From contig WQVH01000006.1 of the NCBI GenBank assembly GCA_009781695.1, positions 1 to 64,000 of the forward strand: a stretch of 64,000 nucleotides of DNA, written 5' to 3'. Below the pieces are notes generated by a model. The model had not been told where the DNA came from. It made no database searches and worked only from the letters and a program-made list of their open reading frames with translations. Shown here one piece after another: positions 26,526-35,624 of the stretch. Position numbers and translations under genes: made by a program. This stretch comes from Oscillospiraceae bacterium (lineage in GTDB: Bacteria; Bacillota; Clostridia; Oscillospirales; Oscillospiraceae). Each line of letters starts with the position of its first letter. The first letter of the stretch is position 1.

Positions 26526-28112
26526 ATGTCAAAGACTGCAAAAAATGCGGCAAACTTTGTAGAGCGCAAAATTTCAGCAATGTACTTAAAGATAGATATA
26601 TGGCAAAACAGGGTGGCACGGCTACTCTTTATACTTATGTGCTGCGGAGTACCACTCTATTTTAATCAGCACGGTTATCTTGGTTTGCCGGAATTTAAGT
26701 GGCATTTTTATATGTTCAGTATTATTTTGACCATGATTTTTGTCGTGGCAATCTGGGTCTATAGACTCATCCAAAGCCCCAGACTCTTGCCGCAATTTGA
26801 CTTCAACGTGGTCGATTGGGCGGTTGTAGGATTCGCCGCCATCACGCTAATTTCAACACTATTCTCACCATTTAGTGACTTCATAAATGTGTGGGTGGGT
26901 ATGCCCGGACAAACCGGCAGATTTGACGGTGCCATCACGCAACTGTCCTATGTGGCTATATTCTTTATCATTTCACGTTGGTACAAACCGCGTGAAAAAG
27001 ATTTCATGTGGTTTTGCGTCGCTTCCATAGTCATATCTCTGATCGGCATCTTCCAATTTTTCGGAATGGACTTTTTTGGGTTCTGGCCAAACCATATGCC
27101 TGAACATTTTCGTGAAAACTTCTTCCATATACACATACGCACAACCATAGGAAACACAAATACTGTTTCGTTATTTGTCACTTTGGCTATTTTGTTTTCC
27201 GGATTTTTGTTCATCAGAAAACCTTCAAAGTGGCAACCGCTATGGCTTGTGACCAGCGCCATGAACTTCTGGATGTGGGTCATCGCCAATGCCGATTCAG
27301 GAACCGTTGGCCTGAGTGTTGCCATGTTGCTGTGCATCCCCTTTATTATACAAAACATCAAAACACTCGGCAGAACACTTATTCTGATATCTACGTGGGT
27401 GGCCATGTATATATTGCAGACATTCTTCTTTGAAGTCGTGGCAATAGAAACGAGAGTAGCATCATCACTTTTACCATTTGCCGCTATTTTTACACTGCTT
27501 CTGATCATCGGATTAGTGCTCACGTTGCGAGGTAAAGAACTAAACCCTGACGCACCGCCTCGGTGGAAATTGGGTGTCATCCTCATCATTGTGATCATTG
27601 CCGCAGGTTTAGTCGGTGTAGAAGTTATGGGTAGACCGAATGCTGACGGTATGGGTACCGGCATCATTTATGAGGCGCGTGAAATTATGCATGGACGCAT
27701 TCAAGATGAGTTCGGCACCAATCGCATATACATATGGCGGCACGCTTTGAGTTCCGTTCCAAACCGGCTTTTGATCGGCCATGGCCCTGATACTTTCATT
27801 TTTGCATTCCCTCGTGAGGCGCAAGGGTATTTCGGAGAAACTTATGATACTGCGCACAATGAGTATATTCAGTATCTCGTGGCACAAGGGGTCTTGGGGC
27901 TGATTGCTTATCTTGTTTTTGCTGTGGGTGTTGTAGTTTTGTCCGTGCGCAAGGCATTTAAAGACCCCATCATAATGGCCGTGCTTGCCGCATTTGTTGC
28001 TTATCTGGCACAGGCATTCTTTAACATTAGCCACCCTATAGCCAGCCAAATCCTGTGGGTGTTTGCGGGGATACTGGTGAGTCGGCGGTTGAGTAAGGGG
28101 AGCGAAACCTAA
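26526..28112 (+). CDS. O-antigen ligase/polymerase-like membrane protein, paralogue
   Basis: A 528-aa multi-pass protein of the O-antigen ligase family. It is clearly paralogous to the divergent gene at 24589-26301: both share FDGAITQLSYVAIFFII, IGIFQF.GMDFF, WPNH and NRIYIWRH- or GRIYIWRH-like segments, and the DTAHNEY loop. The main difference is a shorter central region that lacks the acidic loop of its partner (about residues 350-380 there). GGGG stands 8 bases before the ATG. Two ligase-like enzymes may serve two different glycans or acceptors. Confidence 0.83.
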   Translation: MSKTAKNAANFVERKISAMYLKIDIWQNRVARLLFILMCCGVPLYFNQHGYLGLPEFKWHFYMFSIILTMIFVVAIWVYRLIQSPRLLPQFDFNVVDWAVVGFAAITLISTLFSPFSDFINVWVGMPGQTGRFDGAITQLSYVAIFFIISRWYKPREKDFMWFCVASIVISLIGIFQFFGMDFFGFWPNHMPEHFRENFFHIHIRTTIGNTNTVSLFVTLAILFSGFLFIRKPSKWQPLWLVTSAMNFWMWVIANADSGTVGLSVAMLLCIPFIIQNIKTLGRTLILISTWVAMYILQTFFFEVVAIETRVASSLLPFAAIFTLLLIIGLVLTLRGKELNPDAPPRWKLGVILIIVIIAAGLVGVEVMGRPNADGMGTGIIYEAREIMHGRIQDEFGTNRIYIWRHALSSVPNRLLIGHGPDTFIFAFPREAQGYFGETYDTAHNEYIQYLVAQGVLGLIAYLVFAVGVVVLSVRKAFKDPIIMAVLAAFVAYLAQAFFNISHPIASQILWVFAGILVSRRLSKGSET

Positions 28113-28158
28113 AGCTCCCTCAGTCAGCTACGCTGACAGCGTCCTTGTGAGGGGGCTT
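28112..28158. repeat. short dispersed hairpin repeat, copy B
   Basis: It shares CTCCCTCAGTCAGCT-CGCTGACAG with 13262-13286. Outer arms (28112-28121 and 28149-28158) pair in 9 of 10 positions; inner arms GTCAGC/GCTGAC pair fully. It follows the ligase stop codon directly and might act as a weak terminator. A further GGCGAC/GTCGCC pair (28168-28173/28205-28210) stands before the next gene. Confidence 0.7.
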
Positions 28159-28258
28159 CAAACAAAAGGCGACTCCAACGCTTTAATTTGCTTGTTATTG
28201 TGTGGTCGCCCCTACGATTCGACTGCATGTTACCCTATCGAAAGGAGGAGTTTTAAAC

Positions 28259-29602
28259 GTGACCCAAAAATATGGAAATGTTTTCCTCTCCATGGCCAAA
28301 GGGCTGCTCTTCCTCATGATTATTGCTATGTTTTTCATAGGGCAAAATGTCTTTTATGCAGAAACTATTTTTTACTATTGGGGCAACTATATCGTCCTGC
28401 TGATTTACTCTGCAAATCTATACTTCACAAATCGAATTTATCAGGGATTTGGATTCGGAAGCACTGCCTTGCACGAGATTATACTTTCATGGATATTCTG
28501 TCTTGCACTGGCCAATGGGCTTCAATATCTCATGTTGAGCCTATTGTCAGAAACACTATTACCGATCACAGGCTTTCTTATCTTATTCACAGCTCAGATC
28601 ATCGTTGTTATCCCATTAACCATATTGATAAACACGCTGCATTATCGTCTCAATCCTGCACAGGTCGCCATAATCATTTATGGCACGAAAGAAAGAGCCC
28701 AAGAGTATCTGACTCTGATCAATGAACATAAGAAGCACTATACCGTCCGCAAAAGTGTTTCTCAGGATGAACCCATCGAAACGCTTAAATGCCATATTGA
28801 AAATTCCGAATCTATATTCTTTCTTGATGTGGAGGAATCTATCAAGGAAACACTTTTAGAATTTTGTTTTCTCCAGGATAAGCGCACATATATTCTCCCC
28901 ACTTTTACCGGTGTACTCATCAAAACGGCGGTGATATCATGGATTTCCAATACGCCGATGTTTCTGCCTAAGAGCCCGAAACCGGATATAGGAACCAGAT
29001 TGGTCAAGCGCATCATGGATATCATTATCTCATCAATTGCAATCATTTTATCCAGCCCTATTATGCTCATCACCTGGATCGCTATACGTGCATATGACAA
29101 AGCTCCTGCCATATACAAGCAAACACGAGTGACTTTAGGCGGCAGACATTTCACAATATATAAGTTCCGCAGTATGCGTCCTAATGCCGAAGACGATGGT
29201 GTTCCGAGACTCACCTCAAAGGACGATGATCGGATCACTCCGATTGGAAGGGTCATACGAAAAACAAGACTTGACGAACTCCCTCAGTTTTTCAATGTGC
29301 TCATGGGTTCTATGTCTGTAGTCGGCCCCAGACCGGAACGCCCTGAAATTGCTAAGCAATATGAGGAAATATATCCCAATTTCGCCTTTCGGACAAAAGT
29401 AAAAGCCGGCATCACCGGCTTTGCACAGATTTATGGGAGATACAACACAGCACCTGATTATAAGCTGTTTCTTGATATCATATATATTGAGACCTTATCG
29501 ATCTGGCAGGATGCCAAGCTGATTTTACAAACGATGAAGGTTATATTCATGCCATCAAGCACCGAAGGGGTATCTAATGACTCAACCACGGCGCTTAAGT
29601 AA
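28259..29602 (+). CDS. initiating phosphoglycosyl transferase (bacterial sugar transferase, WbaP/PglC superfamily)
   Basis: A 447-aa membrane enzyme that should attach a sugar-1-phosphate to undecaprenyl phosphate, the first step of glycan assembly. The N-terminal part has four or five membrane segments and a Rossmann-like domain. The C-terminal catalytic part has KRIMDI, a re-entrant hydrophobic segment, YKFRSM, RLDELPQ (catalytic Asp-Glu pair) and GPRPERPE. The start is GTG at 28259 because AAAGGAGGAG lies ten bases upstream; frames open further up have no such site. Which sugar is primed is not visible. Confidence 0.9.
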   Translation: MTQKYGNVFLSMAKGLLFLMIIAMFFIGQNVFYAETIFYYWGNYIVLLIYSANLYFTNRIYQGFGFGSTALHEIILSWIFCLALANGLQYLMLSLLSETLLPITGFLILFTAQIIVVIPLTILINTLHYRLNPAQVAIIIYGTKERAQEYLTLINEHKKHYTVRKSVSQDEPIETLKCHIENSESIFFLDVEESIKETLLEFCFLQDKRTYILPTFTGVLIKTAVISWISNTPMFLPKSPKPDIGTRLVKRIMDIIISSIAIILSSPIMLITWIAIRAYDKAPAIYKQTRVTLGGRHFTIYKFRSMRPNAEDDGVPRLTSKDDDRITPIGRVIRKTRLDELPQFFNVLMGSMSVVGPRPERPEIAKQYEEIYPNFAFRTKVKAGITGFAQIYGRYNTAPDYKLFLDIIYIETLSIWQDAKLILQTMKVIFMPSSTEGVSNDSTTALK

Positions 29603-29633
29603 ATCGTACATGATATGAAAATAGCGCTATACT

Positions 29634-30446
29634 CTATTTAGACCGTGCAAACATATTGTATAATTGCGCCAAAAGCTTTCCGGGCAGAAGCCGCACAGGA
29701 ATGCGCATCGCTAAATTCAAAATGAAACGAAAAAATCCAATATAGCCAAGCCTGAGCAACTGCTTTTGCATCTTCCACTCATATCGTATATAAGCGATAC
29801 CTCTGCGCCGCTCATACATCCCTCCACCGACACGTGCATCAACTAAGACTTCGGGATGATTAGCACAAATGGCACCGTTTTTGATCATGCGCACCCATAG
29901 ATCATAGTCTTCAAAGCAGGGAAAATATCGATAATTCCCTGCGGAAATTGCCAAATCTCGCTTTAACATTACCGTCATTTGGCTCAAAGGATTTCTGCAT
30001 TTGGCATATGTGACTATATCATCATGGCTCAAGGGCACTTTCCGTACGGCCAAAGCATCATCAGGATTATCTCCAAATTCTGATATTTGTCCGCCAATCA
30101 AGCTTAATTCAGAATTGCTTTCAATCATTGCAAGCTGCTTCTCAAATCTGTCAGGCCTGCAAATATCATCACTATCCATGACGGCCACCCACGCATTCCG
30201 AGCAGCTTCAATCCCTATAGCTCGTGCAGGCCCTTGGGTAATATTCTTAGGCAAGGCAATGATCTGCATATCATTAGGAAAATGAAAATCACTCAAGACC
30301 CGCTCCAACACACTCGGAAGTGGGCCGTCTTTTACTATGATAAGCTCATCAGGCAGCATGGTCTGAGACGATATGCTGTCTAAACATTTTTTTAGAAAAT
30401 GCGGATTTTCTTTTGCGTAGACACTGATTAGTAGGGAGAATTTCAT
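29634..30446 (-). CDS. family 2 glycosyltransferase (AmsE-like)
   Basis: A 270-aa GT-A enzyme with the GT2 opening SLLISVYAKENP, the nucleotide-binding VKDG, the metal-binding VMDSDD and an acceptor-side EDYDLWVRM segment. It resembles AmsE/EpsE-type transferases of exopolysaccharide loci. It is convergent with the sugar transferase gene, with only 31 bases between them and no clear terminator, and divergent from wecB. Donor and acceptor unknown. Confidence 0.85.
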   Translation of the reverse strand: MKFSLLISVYAKENPHFLKKCLDSISSQTMLPDELIIVKDGPLPSVLERVLSDFHFPNDMQIIALPKNITQGPARAIGIEAARNAWVAVMDSDDICRPDRFEKQLAMIESNSELSLIGGQISEFGDNPDDALAVRKVPLSHDDIVTYAKCRNPLSQMTVMLKRDLAISAGNYRYFPCFEDYDLWVRMIKNGAICANHPEVLVDARVGGGMYERRRGIAYIRYEWKMQKQLLRLGYIGFFRFILNLAMRIPVRLLPGKLLAQLYNMFARSK

Positions 30447-30507
30447 TTGATTATTATTCCGGAATTTCTATTGTGAATTTTTGGGACTTAAACTTTTAGA
30501 CCGATAT

Positions 30508-30536
30508 ATTATAACATAAGTCGTACAAATAAACAC
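30508..30536 (-). promoter_or_regulatory. possible promoter of the family 2 glycosyltransferase
   Basis: On the minus strand a consensus TATAAT (30513-30508) lies about 60 bases before the start codon. The -35 region at 17 bases (GTGTTT) is poor. Confidence 0.3.
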
Positions 30537-30597
30537 CCTTTTAAAGCAAATCGCTTGCTTGCAATCTGCGCTATTCCAACATAAAAGGCATAAAACC

Positions 30598-30626
30598 TTT
30601 ACAAATCCTATGATTTGGTATATTAT
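30598..30626 (+). promoter_or_regulatory. promoter upstream of wecB
   Basis: TTTACA (30598-30603), a 17-base spacer and TATTAT (30621-30626). The extended form TTTACAAA-N13-TATATTAT is repeated exactly at 31979-32007. Confidence 0.6.
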
Positions 30627-30701
30627 GAACTGTAATTTTAGGCAGTGCTAAATGAGTATTTCTTTATTAATCGCATGAGTCTTAAAGGTGGAATCGCCCT
30701 G

Positions 30702-31796
30702 ATGAAGAAAGTTATGCTAGTCTTCGGCACCAGACCGGAAGCTATTAAAATGTGTCCCTTAGTTAATGAACTAAAACGCCGTGACGTGTTTAAGACCGTT
30801 GTGTGCGTAACAGGGCAGCATCGTCAAATGCTAGATCAAGTCCTTGATTGTTTCAATGTACAACCTGACCACGATCTTTCGCTTATGAAGAGTGGTCAGA
30901 CACTTTTTGATATAACGACAGGCGTCCTTGAGAAAATAAAATCCGTATTAGAATTGGAAAAACCTGATGTTGTGCTTGTCCATGGAGATACAACTACAAC
31001 ATTTGCCGCTGCCCTTGCAGCGTTTTACTTAAATATACCCATTGGACATGTGGAAGCCGGACTGCGCACCTATAATTTACAATCCCCATTTCCGGAAGAG
31101 TTTAACCGCCAAGCGGTGAGTATCGTTTCAAAATATGATTTTGCACCAACCGAACTTGCCAAAAATGCGTTACTCAAAGAAGGTAAACCTGCAAACAACA
31201 TTTATGTCACAGGCAACACTGCTATAGATGCACTAAGCACAACTATCAAAAAGAATTATTCTCATGGGCTCTTGGATTGGGTGGGCAACGACCGGTTGAT
31301 TATGCTTACTGCCCACCGCAGAGAGAACTTGGGCAAGCCTATGCGCAATATGTTTCGCGCAATCAGACGTGTTGCTGAACAATTTGATGATATTAAGGTC
31401 ATCTACCCCATACATATGAATCCACAGGTGAGATCTGCTGCCGAAGATATTCTACATGAGACCGACCGAATAAAACTCATTGAGCCACTTGAGGTGTTGG
31501 ATTTCCACAATTTCCTTGCTGCATCGCATTTGATTTTAACAGACAGCGGAGGCATTCAGGAAGAGGCTCCTTCATTGGGAAAACCGGTTTTAGTTATGCG
31601 CGACACTACTGAGCGCCCGGAAGGAATTGAGGCAGGTACGCTAAAGCTCGTGGGCACCAGTGAAGAGAGAATTTACGAAGAGTTTGTCAATTTGTTAACT
31701 TGCTCTTCATCTTATATCGCAATGAGCAATGCTTCAAATCCGTATGGTGACGGTACAGCATGTGCGCAGATCGCTGATATACTGGCCGCGCATTAG
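30702..31796 (+). CDS. wecB: UDP-N-acetylglucosamine 2-epimerase, non-hydrolysing
   Basis: A 364-aa enzyme interconverting UDP-GlcNAc and UDP-ManNAc. It shows LVFGTRPEAIKM at the start, VHGDTTTTFA, HVEAGLRTYN, LTAHRREN and LTDSGGIQEEAPSLGKP, all standard for WecB/MnaA. ATG at 30702 was chosen because AAAGGTGG lies upstream and homologues begin MKK; frames upstream at 30645 and 30675 would add residues not seen in the family. It is separated from the ABC exporter genes by 277 bases that hold only a promoter. It is distinct from the CapG-like and LegG-like relatives elsewhere in the window. Confidence 0.92.
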   Translation: MKKVMLVFGTRPEAIKMCPLVNELKRRDVFKTVVCVTGQHRQMLDQVLDCFNVQPDHDLSLMKSGQTLFDITTGVLEKIKSVLELEKPDVVLVHGDTTTTFAAALAAFYLNIPIGHVEAGLRTYNLQSPFPEEFNRQAVSIVSKYDFAPTELAKNALLKEGKPANNIYVTGNTAIDALSTTIKKNYSHGLLDWVGNDRLIMLTAHRRENLGKPMRNMFRAIRRVAEQFDDIKVIYPIHMNPQVRSAAEDILHETDRIKLIEPLEVLDFHNFLAASHLILTDSGGIQEEAPSLGKPVLVMRDTTERPEGIEAGTLKLVGTSEERIYEEFVNLLTCSSSYIAMSNASNPYGDGTACAQIADILAAH

Positions 31797-31978
31797 CCGT
31801 GAACAATTTAGCACCGTTCTTTGCATCTCCTATTGTACTTTTGCAAAAGCAAATCTTGTCTCAGTAATTATAGAAGGGCTTACATTGAGCATCCTTTTCA
31901 CTAAAAATCACTAAAGCAACAACCAAATCACATTGACAATCCTGTAGCTGTAGCAGCTTCTCGGTTGGGTAAAATCCC

Positions 31979-32007
31979 TTTACAAAATTGTAAAAATGAT
32001 ATATTAT
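31979..32007 (+). promoter_or_regulatory. promoter of the ABC exporter/rhamnan block
   Basis: TTTACA (31979-31984), a 17-base spacer and TATTAT (32002-32007), with the same extended form as the wecB promoter. It lies 66 bases before the permease start and probably drives the closely spaced genes from 32074 onward. Confidence 0.6.
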
Positions 32008-32073
32008 TAGTTGGCATTTATAGTAATAAGTTACTGTATAACAAAATTGCAGAATAATATATTTGGAGTCGAA

Positions 32074-33054
32074 ATGACGCTTTCAAAAAAACGTTTAGCC
32101 GCAATCACAGTCTGCTTAACTGCCATCTTTTTCACTCTCTTTTTGTTTTTGCCCGAGAGCATCGTTGGTCATAGAGCAGACCAATTGCTTTTGTTCTTAC
32201 CTAAAGTTCTCTTTTTGGCGGTCACAGCTGCCATTACTATAGCTTTTTTGCTAATAGTTATCTTCAAAAAAGATTTTATGAGATGGCAACTCCATTCATT
32301 TAATCGCTATAGATATTTATTAAAACTGCTGGTCAAGCGGGACTTTGTAACAAAGTACAGAAAAAGTGTATTGGGTGTTTTGTGGTCTGTACTCAACCCA
32401 TTGCTCACCATGATGGTTCTGACCCTTGTTTTTGCACATATTTTTCGATTTGAAATCGAGAACTTTCCCGTCTATGTTCTCAGCGGGCAGCTGATTTTCA
32501 ACTTTTTTAGTGAAGCCACCACCCAATCAATGCACTCTGTCATAGGTAGCGGTGGCATTATTAAGAAAGTTTATGTACCAAAGTACATTTTCCCTTTATC
32601 CAAAACCCTTTCGTCCCTTGTTAATGTGCTTTTTACGCTAATAGCCTTTCTGCTTGTATTCATTTTCACCGGTGCAGAGTTTAGGTGGACGATGCTCCTT
32701 GTTCCAATACCTATTTTTTACACCTTAATCTTTTCACTCGGAGTAGGCATGTTCCTCTCATCGCTCACCGTTTTTTTCCGTGATATGACGTACCTTTGGG
32801 GCGTTTTTACAATGCTTCTAATGTTTCTAACACCCATAATGTACCCTATTGAGCAGATTCCCGAAGCATTTAGGCCGGTTTGGGGACTTAACCCCTTATT
32901 CCAATTTGTTGATTATTTCCGGGAACTGACTCTTCATGGTAACATTCCCGACTTATGGACAAACATCGTCTGTCTTGGAGTTGCGCTTTGCGCCCTGTGC
33001 GTTGGGACATATGTCTTTATGAAAAAACAGGATCGGTACATCCTTTATATTTAG
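32074..33054 (+). CDS. ABC-2 type polysaccharide export permease (Wzm/TagG-like)
   Basis: A 326-aa membrane protein. From about residue 75 it matches the ABC-2 permease of O-antigen and teichoic acid exporters: YLLKLLVKRDFVTKYRKSVLGVLWS (in two parts, 84-108), six membrane helices, and the late PIMYPIEQIPE segment. Residues 1-72 form an extra pair of membrane helices not usual in Wzm or TagG, which are about 260 aa. The ATG at 32074 has GGAG five bases upstream; an earlier frame start at 32011 lacks one. It pairs with the ATPase gene 11 bases downstream. Confidence 0.85.
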   Translation: MTLSKKRLAAITVCLTAIFFTLFLFLPESIVGHRADQLLLFLPKVLFLAVTAAITIAFLLIVIFKKDFMRWQLHSFNRYRYLLKLLVKRDFVTKYRKSVLGVLWSVLNPLLTMMVLTLVFAHIFRFEIENFPVYVLSGQLIFNFFSEATTQSMHSVIGSGGIIKKVYVPKYIFPLSKTLSSLVNVLFTLIAFLLVFIFTGAEFRWTMLLVPIPIFYTLIFSLGVGMFLSSLTVFFRDMTYLWGVFTMLLMFLTPIMYPIEQIPEAFRPVWGLNPLFQFVDYFRELTLHGNIPDLWTNIVCLGVALCALCVGTYVFMKKQDRYILYI

Positions 33055-33065
33055 GAGGCCTTGAC

Positions 33066-33797
33066 TTGGAAACACCAGCAATATCTGTTCAAAATGTCTC
33101 TATGAGATTTAATTTAAGCAAAGACAAGATTTTGGGCATAAAAGAATATGTTGTAAAGGCACTAAAGGGACAAATCTTTTATGAGGAATTTTGGGCACTC
33201 AATGATGTGAGTTTTGATGTAATGCCCGGCGAAGTATTTGGTGTAATGGGCTTTAACGGTGCTGGGAAGTCAACACTCCTCAAAATCATTGCAGGCGTAT
33301 TTAGGCCAACAATGGGTTCTGTCACAGTCAATGGTGAGATTTCTCCTCTTTTGGAGCTGGGTGCAGGATTTGATTCGGAGTTTTCTGCACGTGACAATAT
33401 TTATATGAATGGTGCAATGTATGGATACCCTCCGCAGTTTATGGAAACAAAGTATGAAGAAATAATGGACTTTGCTGAGCTCTGGGAATTTGAAGATGTT
33501 GCTCTGAAAAATTTTTCATCGGGTATGATGGGTCGTTTAGGTTTTGCAGTAGCAACCAGCGTTAGACCCAGTATTTTAATAGTTGATGAAATACTTGGAG
33601 TCGGCGACTATAAGTTTCAAGCAAAATGCGAAGAACGTATTCAAAATATGATTTCAGACGGCGTTACTGTTTTGCTTGTCTCACACAGCATTAAAACGAT
33701 CAAAGAAATGTGCTCCAGGGCAATTTTGCTTGAAAAAGGCCGAGTCGTTTGTTGTGGCAATATCAAAGATGTCTGTCATGCTTATGGAGACGAGTAG
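33066..33797 (+). CDS. ABC polysaccharide export ATPase (Wzt/TagH-like, short form)
   Basis: A 243-aa ATPase. Walker A GFNGAGKST, signature FSSGMMGRL, Walker B ILIVDEILGVGD and LVSHSIKTI are present, together with the long N-terminal KEYVVKALKG insert typical of Wzt/TagH. It ends at the ATPase core and lacks the C-terminal carbohydrate-recognition domain found in Wzt proteins that read a capped chain end. The start is TTG at 33066, seven bases after AGGAGG; no ATG is available in frame nearby. It works with the permease upstream. Confidence 0.88.
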   Translation: METPAISVQNVSMRFNLSKDKILGIKEYVVKALKGQIFYEEFWALNDVSFDVMPGEVFGVMGFNGAGKSTLLKIIAGVFRPTMGSVTVNGEISPLLELGAGFDSEFSARDNIYMNGAMYGYPPQFMETKYEEIMDFAELWEFEDVALKNFSSGMMGRLGFAVATSVRPSILIVDEILGVGDYKFQAKCEERIQNMISDGVTVLLVSHSIKTIKEMCSRAILLEKGRVVCCGNIKDVCHAYGDE

Positions 33798-33817
33798 TTT
33801 TGAACATGGGTGATAAT

Positions 33818-34744
33818 ATGATAAGCATTCTGATGGCCTCCTACAATGGCGCAGGTTATGTTTCTGCTCAAATCGATTCTCTGCTGTCTCAAACATGTCA
33901 GAACTTCAAATTGTACATATGCGACGACATGTCAACTGACGATACCTATAAAATTCTCGCCGAGTATCAAGACAAATACCCTGACAAAATTTTCATAAGC
34001 CAAAATAGTAAAAACTCCGGCAGCGCAAAGTTCAATTTCATTAATTTGATGATTAATCACAAAGATGATTATCTCATGCTCTGTGACCAAGATGATGTCT
34101 GGTTACCAGACAAAATCGAAATCACATTAGCCAAAATGCAGGAGCTTGAGACGCTTTATGGCAATTCACTGCCGCTGCTTGTCCACACTGACCTTAAAGT
34201 CGTTAATGAAAACCTTGAAACCATATCAGAATCTTTTGTAGCTGCTATGAATGCTAATTACACTAAGACCAAGCTTCGTCACCAGATTATACAAAACACG
34301 CTCACCGGGTGCACCGCAATGTATAACCGGGCTTTGTCGGATTTAATTACAACAAATCCTCCTTTCATGGTAATGCATGACTGGTGGCTCATGCTTGTGG
34401 CTTCGGCCTTTGGAAAAATAGACTCTATCAATAACCAAACCGTCCTATACCGACAGCATAATCTAAACGAAGTTGGTGCAAAAGACGTGAGGACACTTGA
34501 GTATAAAATCCGAAAGGTTCTAAATCCTCAAGGCATAAAACAAGCCCTTAATGAAACATACTTGCAAGCAAATAGTTTCAAAGAGACATTTAGGTCTTTG
34601 TTATCAGATGAGCAATTAGAGTTTCTTTCCTGCTATTGCGCAATTGCAACCCGGCCTAAAATTCTAAAATGGATTTCAATTTGTCGGCTAAGGGTATTCA
34701 AAAATAGTCTTCCAAGAAAAATTGCTCAGTTTCTATATATCTAA
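33818..34744 (+). CDS. family 2 glycosyltransferase, probable rhamnosyltransferase
   Basis: A GT-A enzyme of 308 residues from the ATG at 33818 (312 if the in-frame ATG at 33806 is used; GGGTGAT lies between them and favours the later). It has SILMASYNGAGY, ICDDMSTDDT and the LMLCDQDDVWLPDK metal/donor motif, which is typical of rhamnosyltransferases in streptococcal and clostridial wall-glycan loci. The nearby rmlACBD genes support dTDP-rhamnose as donor. Confidence 0.82.
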   Translation: MISILMASYNGAGYVSAQIDSLLSQTCQNFKLYICDDMSTDDTYKILAEYQDKYPDKIFISQNSKNSGSAKFNFINLMINHKDDYLMLCDQDDVWLPDKIEITLAKMQELETLYGNSLPLLVHTDLKVVNENLETISESFVAAMNANYTKTKLRHQIIQNTLTGCTAMYNRALSDLITTNPPFMVMHDWWLMLVASAFGKIDSINNQTVLYRQHNLNEVGAKDVRTLEYKIRKVLNPQGIKQALNETYLQANSFKETFRSLLSDEQLEFLSCYCAIATRPKILKWISICRLRVFKNSLPRKIAQFLYI

Positions 34745-34763
34745 CTAATCAGGAAGTATTCAA

Positions 34764-35609
34764 GTGACAGTCTGTGCAGGCATAATACTATATAACCCCA
34801 ACATTGAGCGTTTGACCGAAAATGTAAACGCAATCTTATCTCAAGTTAGTGAAGTTGTTTTTGTCGATAATGCTTCAAATAATCTTGAGGAGATTAGATT
34901 GCATTTTACCGACAGACGGTTTCATTGGATTATTAATGATACTAATATCGGTATTTCCGGTGCATTAAACCAATTAATAAATTTCGCATCTGATAACTCA
35001 TATCAGTGGATACTCACTTTAGACCAAGATAGTGTATGCGAAAGTCATTTAGTTAGTGAACTTGAAAAATATATCCACACTGACGAAAAGTTGGCTATGG
35101 TCTCTCCTCGCATTGTCGATAGAACTGATTTGCACCTCGCTAACCATGAAAGCTATGATGCAGAAACGGAAGATGTTACGCTTTGTATTACATCCGGTTG
35201 TTTGACAAATGTAATGGCAGTAATTGAAGTTGGCTTATTTGACGAAAGGCTTTTTATTGACAGCGTTGACCACGAGATGTGCCTGAGACTCAGGCGTGCA
35301 AGGTATCGAATTATAAGGGTAAACAATGCCAAACTTCTTCAAGAATTTGGCCAGAGCACAATCAAAAGAAAATTCTTATGGAAAACCGTTGTATTTGATT
35401 TCTATCCCCCCATTCGTGTGTATTATCAAACAAGGAACAATCTGTTTTTACTGAGAAAGTATAAAAAGGAATACGACCCGCACCCTTTATACTGTAAGTT
35501 TCACATGATAGCAATTTTTGCAATCAGGCAATTATACGAGCCACAAAAAATCAAAAGAACCCTCGCATTTTTCCGAGGGTATATATCAGGACTCACAATG
35601 AAAATATAA
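34764..35609 (+). CDS. family 2 rhamnosyltransferase (RfbF/WbbL-like)
   Basis: A 281-aa GT2 enzyme with VDNASNN, NIGISGALNQ and LTLDQDS, the pattern of dTDP-rhamnosyltransferases of the RfbF type, and a later DHEMCLRLRR acceptor segment. The start is GTG at 34764, seven bases after AGGAAG. It lies 19 bases after the preceding transferase and 15 before rmlA. The order of sugar addition cannot be read. Confidence 0.82.
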   Translation: MTVCAGIILYNPNIERLTENVNAILSQVSEVVFVDNASNNLEEIRLHFTDRRFHWIINDTNIGISGALNQLINFASDNSYQWILTLDQDSVCESHLVSELEKYIHTDEKLAMVSPRIVDRTDLHLANHESYDAETEDVTLCITSGCLTNVMAVIEVGLFDERLFIDSVDHEMCLRLRRARYRIIRVNNAKLLQEFGQSTIKRKFLWKTVVFDFYPPIRVYYQTRNNLFLLRKYKKEYDPHPLYCKFHMIAIFAIRQLYEPQKIKRTLAFFRGYISGLTMKI

Positions 35610-35624
35610 ACTGAGGTGCTTATT

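Noticed and set aside
29603..29633. Terminator between the convergent sugar transferase and glycosyltransferase genes
   Set aside because: The 31-base gap contains no stem of useful length.
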